Assembly: GCA_013396635.1 (NCBI GenBank)
Contig: WBMW01000583.1
Coordinates: 62,001-126,000, forward strand
From: Penelope pileata
Lineage: Eukaryota > Chordata > Aves > Galliformes > Cracidae
Reading direction: 5' to 3'
Length of the DNA stretch: 64,000 nt
Shown in pieces: positions 57,670 through 64,000 of the stretch (the first letter of the stretch is position 1; each line of letters opens with the position of its first letter). The position numbers and the translations under genes were made by a program. Below the pieces are notes generated by a model. It was not told the origin of the DNA and did not search any database. It saw only the letters and a list, made by a program, of their open reading frames with translations.

Positions 57670-60600
57670 ATGTCTCACTTCTTAGACAGCGTTTCCACCA
57701 TCATTACTGTCTTTTACCAACATGCAAAGGAGGACGGAGACCGAACCAAACTCAGCCGAAGGAGGATGAAGGAGTTCATCCAGAAGGAGTTTGCAGATGC
57801 CATAGCGGTGAGTGCTGCAGGGCTTGAGGCCAAGACTGGAGTGTTGGGACCAGAAAATCTCCTCCTGGAGAGGGAATGATTCTTATGGCCAGAGGAAGGT
57901 GGGATGGAGAAGATTTTACCAGGGGGGAGCAGCAGATGTGTGCTTTTGTACTGTCTGAAACAGCTCTTCCTAAAAACGTTGTCATGAACAAATGGGGAAA
58001 AAACGGAGAATGAGCTGTGAGGTGTTTTACTTTCAAAGGTAGGAAGGAAATGCATCCAGTGGAAGAATACAGCATCTCCCAACGGAGAGCTGTGGCCAGG
58101 GATCCACCAGGAATGGAGAACACAGCCATGGAGGAGATGCCATAAAAGTGAACCTGAGAGAGATGCAAGTAGAAGAGACTGCCGTGATCCCTGGGTTTGC
58201 ATTTCCTGACAAGGAGCAGAAAGACTAAAATTCTTTTTTTTTTCCTATGTGTGTTTTCCCTGCAGAACCCACATGACCCTCAGACAATTGACAAGATTCT
58301 ACAGTTTCTGGAGTGGGATGGGGATGAAGAAATTGATTTTAATGAGTTCCTGTTTTTGACGTTCAGAGTGGCTAAGGCCAGCTACTGGTATCTGCAGAAG
58401 GGACCGTGCCTTCGGCAAAAAACAAAGCTGATAACCAGTAGCAAGACACTCCAAGAGCCTGAAGTTAAGAACAGAGAGAGCCATCGGCAGCTCCGGGAAG
58501 AGGAACCACAAATCCATGAGCGCAGTCGCCATCCCCCCTACATACCTCAGCCACAACAAGACACCAGGGTCCAGGAGCTTGAAACACTAGAAGAGATGGG
58601 GAGTCATCGCCAGCAACGTAACACACAAAGTAGAGATGATGCAAGACAAAGAACCAGGCCGAGGGAGCCGATCCCTCAGGAAGATGAAGAACGAAGCCAA
58701 GAGCCATGTGACCAACGCAGCAGCCGAAGACGTCAGCAACCTGAGCTGGACAGACTGGGAGATTTACAACACCGCGAGTACGGCAGTGCGAAGGCACCAC
58801 GAGTGGACGAGAGACAAAATCAAGAGAAGCCTCAACCAGAACAACTGGAAGACGTGAGGAGTCGCAGCCGTCCCCGTGAACCACAGTCACTGCCAGACCG
58901 GCGGAGTGGCCGTCAGCCACAGGAGCCAGCATTGCCCGCTGATGATCAAAGAAACCATCGGCCACAAGATCAGGAGCCAGTGGCACATGGGAGAAGAAGC
59001 CGTTGGCCACAAGAACCAGAAGAAGCAGATAGAGGAAGTCGCAGTCAGCCACGAAGGCCTGAGTCACTCACAGAGGACAGAAGCCGCTACCACTTCTGTG
59101 AGTTGGAACACAAAGAAGATGAACAAAGCAGCCGCCAGCCGTGCAAGCCTGAATGCCTGGACTCAGAAAGGCTGCATCAGTCACACCTCCAGGAACCGCT
59201 AGAGCTGGACCACAGATATGACGAGACATGGGAGCCAGAAGGAGATGTCTATGAACAAGGGAAAACACAGGAACGAGAGATTGAATACACAGAAAGGGAG
59301 AGACGCAGCCAAGAGGCTCGTAGGTCTGATGAACAAGATGACACAAGGAGACACGACCAGCAACGCAGACGCCCCAGAGAAAAAGATGAAAGAGATATTC
59401 GTCTGCCAAACGACAACGAACAGGATGGAAGGAGACAACTGGAATCAGTGAGATATGAAAGGAGACGAGAGGCCACCATAGCTGCAGCTGAAGCAGACGT
59501 GCACATCCGCCGTGTGTCCCGGGAACGGGAGCCTGAAGAGGATTCCAGAAGACCACGTGAATCAGTGAGGTATGAAAGGACACGAGAGGCTGCGGTGGCA
59601 GAGGCTGAAGCAGATGTGAACATCCGCCGTGTGACCCGGGAACGGGAGCCTGAAGAGGATTTGAGAAGACCCCGTGAATCAGTGAGGTATGAAAGGACAC
59701 GAGAGGCCATTGCGGCTGCAGCTGCAGCAGACGTGAAGATTCGCCGTGTGACCCGGGAACGGGAGCCTGAAGAGGATTCCAGAAGACCACGCGAATCAGT
59801 GAGGTATGAAAGGACACGAGAGGCTGCAGTGGCAGAGGCTGAAGCAGATGTGAACATCCGCCGTGTGACCCGGGAACGGGAGCCTGAAGAGGATTCCAGA
59901 AGACCACGCGAATCAGTGAGGTATGAAAGGACACGAGAGGCTGCAGTGGCAGAGGCTGAAGCAGATGTGAACATCCGCCGTGTGACCCGGGAACGGGAGC
60001 CTGAAGAGGATTCCAGAAGACCACGCGAATCAGTGAGGTATGAAAGGACACGAGAGGCTGCAGTGGCAGAGGCTGAAGCAGATGTGAAGATCCGCCGTGA
60101 GGAAGTGTCCCGGGAATGGGAACATGAAGAGGAAGCCAGAAGACCTCGTGAATCAGCGAGATACGAACGGACACAAGAGGCTGTGGTGGCAGAGGCTGAA
60201 GCAGACGTGAACATTCGCCGTGTGACCCGGGAACGGGAGCCTGAAGAGGATTCCAGAAGACCCCGTGAATCAGTGAGGTATGAAAGGAGACGAGAGGCCA
60301 CCATAGCTGCAGCAGAAGCAGATGTGAAGATCCGCCGTGTGACCCGGGAACGGGAGCCTGAAGAGGATTCCAGAAGACCCCGTGAATCAGTGAGGTATGA
60401 AAGGAGACGAGAGGCCACCATAGCTGCAGCAGAAGCAGATGTGAAGATCCGCCGTGTGACCCGGGAACGGGAGCCTGAAGAGGATTCCAGAAGACCCCGT
60501 GAATCAGTGAGGTATGAAAGGAGACGAGAGGCCACCATAGCTGCAGCAGAAGCAGATGTGAAGATCCGCCGTGTGACCCGGGAACGGGAGCCTGAAGAGG

Positions 60601-62696
60601 ATTCCAGAAGACCCCGTGAATCAGTGAGGTATGAAAGGAGACGAGAGGCCACCATAGCTGCAGCAGAAGCAGATGTGAAGATCCGCCGTGTGACCCGGGA
60701 ACGGGAGCCTGAAGAGGATTCCAGAAGACCCCGTGAATCAGTGAGGTATGAAAGGAGACGAGAGGCCACCATAGCTGCAGCAGAAGCAGATGTGAAGATC
60801 CGCCGTGTGAACCGGGAAAGGGAAGACAAAGAGGATTCAAGAAGACCCTGTGAATCCGTGAGGTACGAAAGGACACAAGATGCCACGGTGGCAGAGGCTG
60901 AAGCAGACGGGAAGATCCGCCGTGTGTCCCAGGAACGGGAACCCGAAGAGGAAGCCAGAAGACCCCGTGAATCAGTGAGGTACGAAAGGACACGAGAGGC
61001 CATTGCGGCTGCAGCTGAAGCAGACGTGAAGATCCGCCATGAGGAAGTGTCCAGGGAATGGGAGCCCAAAGAGGAAGCCAGGAGACTCTGTGAATCAGTG
61101 AGATGTGAACGAACACAAGAGGCTGTGGTGGCAGAGGCAGAGGCAGATGTGAGCATTCGCCGTGTGACCCGGGAGCGGGAACCTGAAGATGATTTGAGAA
61201 GACCCCGTGAATCAGTGAGGTACGAAAGGACACGAGAGGTCATTGCAGCTGCAGCTGAAGCAGACGTGAACATTCGCCGTGTGACCCGGGAGCGGGAACC
61301 TGAAGATGATTTGAGAAGACCCCGTGAATCAGTGAGGTACGAAAGGACACGAGAGGTCATTGCAGCTGCAGCTGAAGCAGACGTGAAGATCCGCCGTGAG
61401 GAAGTGTCCAGGCAACGGGAATCAGGAGAAGATTCCAGAAGACCCTGTGAATCAGTGAGGTACAAAAGGACACAAGAGGCCACCATAGCAGAGGCTGAAG
61501 CAGACGTGAAGATTCGCCGTGAGGAGGTAGAAAGGAGAAACGGCCTCCGTGAGCGTGAGGAACCAGCGGAGGAGAGGAGGATTGTGCGGGCACCAGAGAG
61601 GGAAGAGCCCATTGTGCAGGGAAGGAGGCGTGATCGGCAGCAGGACCTGGAAGTGGAGGAAAACAGGTTCCCAGCACGAGATGATGAAGGGGTAAGGCCC
61701 AAAAGAACCCTCTACCAAACTGTGGATGTCGATATTGGGGATCTCTGCCCGCCAGGAAAGGTGGCATCTGTCACTGACGTGAGGGTCCGCTATGTCCCCT
61801 CTGACCCTGACGTGCGGCCAGAGGTAAAGGCTGTCCCTGAGCCCAGCGATCCTCAGACCATTGCCTACTTGATCCACGTTATCCAGAACCTGAACGATCC
61901 CAAAGCCACCACTTACGAGATCATCTGCCACCAGCCCAACGACTCGGAGCAGCCGGTCTATGTGAGCAAATGCTATGTGTCATCCCAGCCCTGCAAAGAG
62001 AGCCGTGTCCTGGAGCCAGAACCCTGCAATGACAAGGAGGAAATTCAGGAGCCTCAAGTTCCACAGCACAGGGATACATGCGGGACGGAGCCAGGTGCAG
62101 ATGGGAGCCGTGGACAGCAGCCACCAGCTTCCAGCTCCCAGGAAAATGCCTCGGAGGAGCCTCAGAAAGGTGAGCCCCAAGAGAGGTCTGCAGTAGGGGT
62201 GAAGGAAGGGGCTCAGCAGGCTCCTGCCCCTGAGTTGGATGGCCTGAAGGGTGACACCTGCCAGGCTGAGCCCAGGAGGGACCGCCAGCGCCCCAGGATA
62301 CCCGAAGCAGAAGAGAGGGAGCATCAGCCCCAGGATGATGGAGCAAAAGCCACTGGGGAGGAGGTCCCACAGGAGGCTGAAGCCCAAGGAAGCAAGGACA
62401 GTGAGACCGAGAGCTGCTCACCTCCAGAGCAGCAGGAAGCCCAGGAGCTGGGCCAGCGAGCTGCAGAAGAGCAACGTCCCCAGGAAGAGCAACGTCCCCA
62501 AGAAGAGCAACGTCCCCAAGTGCCCCAAAGGGACGAAGCTGGCAGCTGCCCCGAGGATGCACAGCTTCCCCCAGCAGAGAGGAAACGTCCCCAGCAAGGG
62601 AGTAATCCTCAGCCTCAGCGGGAGGAAGAACCCCGCACCAAGCAGAGCCAGGGCCCAGGCAGCCGTCCTGCCAGGGACGAGGCCAAAGAGCCCTAA
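57670..62696 (+). CDS. SCFN: scaffoldin, trichohyalin-like S100-fused-type protein, 1,522 residues
   Basis: Coding exons 57670-57807 (46 codons) and 58266-62696 (1,476 codons plus stop), joined in phase 0 at the same codon as in cornulin. Residues 1-92 are the S100 domain. The second EF loop (62-73) reads EWDGDEEIDFNE, with Glu in place of the usual Asp at loop position 1 and Glu in place of Gly at position 6. Residues about 110-438 are Arg/Gln/Glu-rich and non-periodic. Residues about 439-1140 are some 18 tandem units of 39 residues (RESVRYERTREA...IRRVTREREPEEDSRRP), a charged, probably coiled-coil rod. A more ordered, Asp/Val/Tyr-containing stretch follows (residues about 1195-1290), then a Gln/Glu/Pro tail with EEQRPQ repeats. 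Scaffoldin is the avian trichohyalin-like protein of skin appendages and tongue papillae; it binds the keratin network and is cross-linked. No frame breaks are seen. Confidence 0.97.
59442..61545 (+). repeat. 117-base tandem array in scaffoldin
   Basis: About 18 units of 117 bases (39 codons). Units 6, 14 and 17 carry two extra codons in the IRR-EEVSRE junction, and the distance from first to last RESVRYER (2,007 bases) equals 17 x 117 + 3 x 6 exactly. Units 8-12 are almost identical. Confidence 0.95.
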
Positions 62697-63157
62697 GGAA
62701 TCATCCCCAGCAACACGGAGAGGTAGAGTCACACCAGGACGTGCAGCTCCTGCCTGCCCACATTATGTCTACCCCCCCAGCACAGTATTTAGTCATTTTT
62801 CTGCTCTAATTGGATTCCTTGGTGCTCTCAGTCCTTTGTGTCCCTGTCTTCTCTCCTACCCTGTGGCACGACAGTTCTGCATCTCAGTGCTCTCCCGTGC
62901 TAACTTCTGCTGTGTGCTGCAAAAACAAAAATCCCATCAGTGAAACCATACTCATTGCAGAGCCTGAAAGTCCTCTGGGCATGAGAAAAACACCTTAGGA
63001 GGCTCCAAGCTTTGGTTGCAGCTTTCTGCTCTCCCGGTAGCAGAGCAGAATCCCATTTGAATCTGGGGAGTTCTGCCGTGGTTACTGCAGGGTGATGGTG
63101 GTGGTGGGTGCTGGGGGGGGTCTCTTCTTCACGCTGATGTATTGCATGGAAAATCAC

Positions 63158-63163
63158 AATAAA
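63158..63163 (+). terminator. poly(A) signal of scaffoldin
   Basis: AATAAA in CACAATAAATAGC, about 460 bases past the stop codon. Confidence 0.7.
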
Positions 63164-64000
63164 TAGCTGATGACTGCACTGCCTGCTGCCATCCTCCCAT
63201 GTCATTTCTGCAAAGGCTTCAGCCTGGTGGGAGGGCGTCCCAGTTCAGATCGCTCACCCCTCCTTACCCCCAGGCACTTAATCCAGACTGAGGCTGTTGA
63301 AAATCACACCCATTCCCCCATACTACATGTGCTGGAGCTCACGATTTCGGGTGTGCTGAGATCTGAGATCCTCACCAGGACACGCACCCAGGAGCCGCCC
63401 ACGTGCACATTTTCCCCGCCCCGGGCATTTGCTCACCCCTTCCTCTGGGCTGCGCTGCACCCAGGACCATTCATGAATCCTCGGGTGGGAGAGAAGCACA
63501 GCATGGAAAGATCACCAGATCCCCCACAGGCTGCAATGCGGCCAGGGGTGCAGACCCAAAACCTTCTGCTGGGGAAAACCAGATTTATTCACTTTTCCTT
63601 CCCTTGAGCAAGAAAGCATCAATTCCTTCTGCAGCAATTCTGCAAACAGACAGAAGGAAAAGCAATAACAAGCCCTGCCCCAGCTGTGGCTTGCTCCTAG
63701 CTGCAACCAGAGCCCTCTGGATGGTGCTGGCACTGACCAAGGGCATCTCAGCTCCACCAGAGCCCAGTGCAGCTGCAGGAGACAGCACCCGATTGCCTCT
63801 TAGCAGGGTCGGTCCCAGGCACTGTTCTCTGCCACCCCTCCTTTGTGCACATGACCGCTGCACGCCCCGGTGACAAACATATGGTGGCACAGATGGGCTG
63901 TCTGCAAACACTGCCAGCGCCTCCATCGCAAACACAGCAGCAGCAGCAACAAATGGAAACCCCCTGCAACTCCACACCATGGGCAGGACGGGGTCACAGC
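63164..64000. other. downstream flank, no supported gene
   Basis: No EF-hand or EDC-like frame is seen; in birds an S100 gene is expected further on, outside this window. Confidence 0.5.

Overview
The window looks like nuclear DNA of a bird, probably a galliform such as chicken, and covers one end of the epidermal differentiation complex (EDC). The grounds are a corneous beta-protein (beta-keratin) core box, several low-complexity Cys/Gln/Pro-rich proteins each encoded in one coding exon behind a short non-coding first exon, and two neighbouring S100-fused-type genes, cornulin and scaffoldin, with the standard three-exon layout. Species is inferred from gene content only.

Layout. 0-3 kb: beta-protein gene on the minus strand with an unusual charged tail. 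6-14 kb: two related minus-strand genes for Cys/Gln-rich proteins that share a C-terminal Lys-Lys...Trp signature. 14-22 kb: long stretch with no supported gene. 22-28 kb: plus-strand Pro/Glu/Cys-rich gene (EDPE-like), whose coding exon appears twice, separated by a single n; the second copy has no promoter and is probably a misplaced second haplotype. 29.5-31 kb: a 56-codon SPRR-like gene on the minus strand. 33.5-35.4 kb: 132-residue protein with 25% cysteine. 39-42 kb: DPCC-repeat protein (EDDM-like) interrupted by a 190-N gap. 44-45.7 kb: plus-strand Cys/Pro-rich gene. 47.7 kb: interstitial telomere-like repeat. 51.4-53.1 kb: cornulin. 56.4-63.2 kb: scaffoldin, a trichohyalin-like protein with about 18 tandem 39-residue repeats.

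How they fit together. EDC proteins are made late in keratinocyte differentiation and are cross-linked by transglutaminase (Gln/Lys) and disulfides (Cys) into the cornified envelope and hard appendages. The genes here cover both chemistries: Gln/Lys-rich (SPRR-like, EDPE-like, scaffoldin, cornulin), Cys-rich (EDDM-like, the 132-residue protein) and mixed. Nearly all show the same promoter architecture: a TATA box, an exon 1 of roughly 40 bases ending in a GTAAGTC or GTGAGT donor, an intron of about 0.8 to 1.7 kb, and an acceptor 0 to 45 bases before the ATG. This allowed starts to be chosen, and in two cases corrected a start that an open frame alone would suggest.
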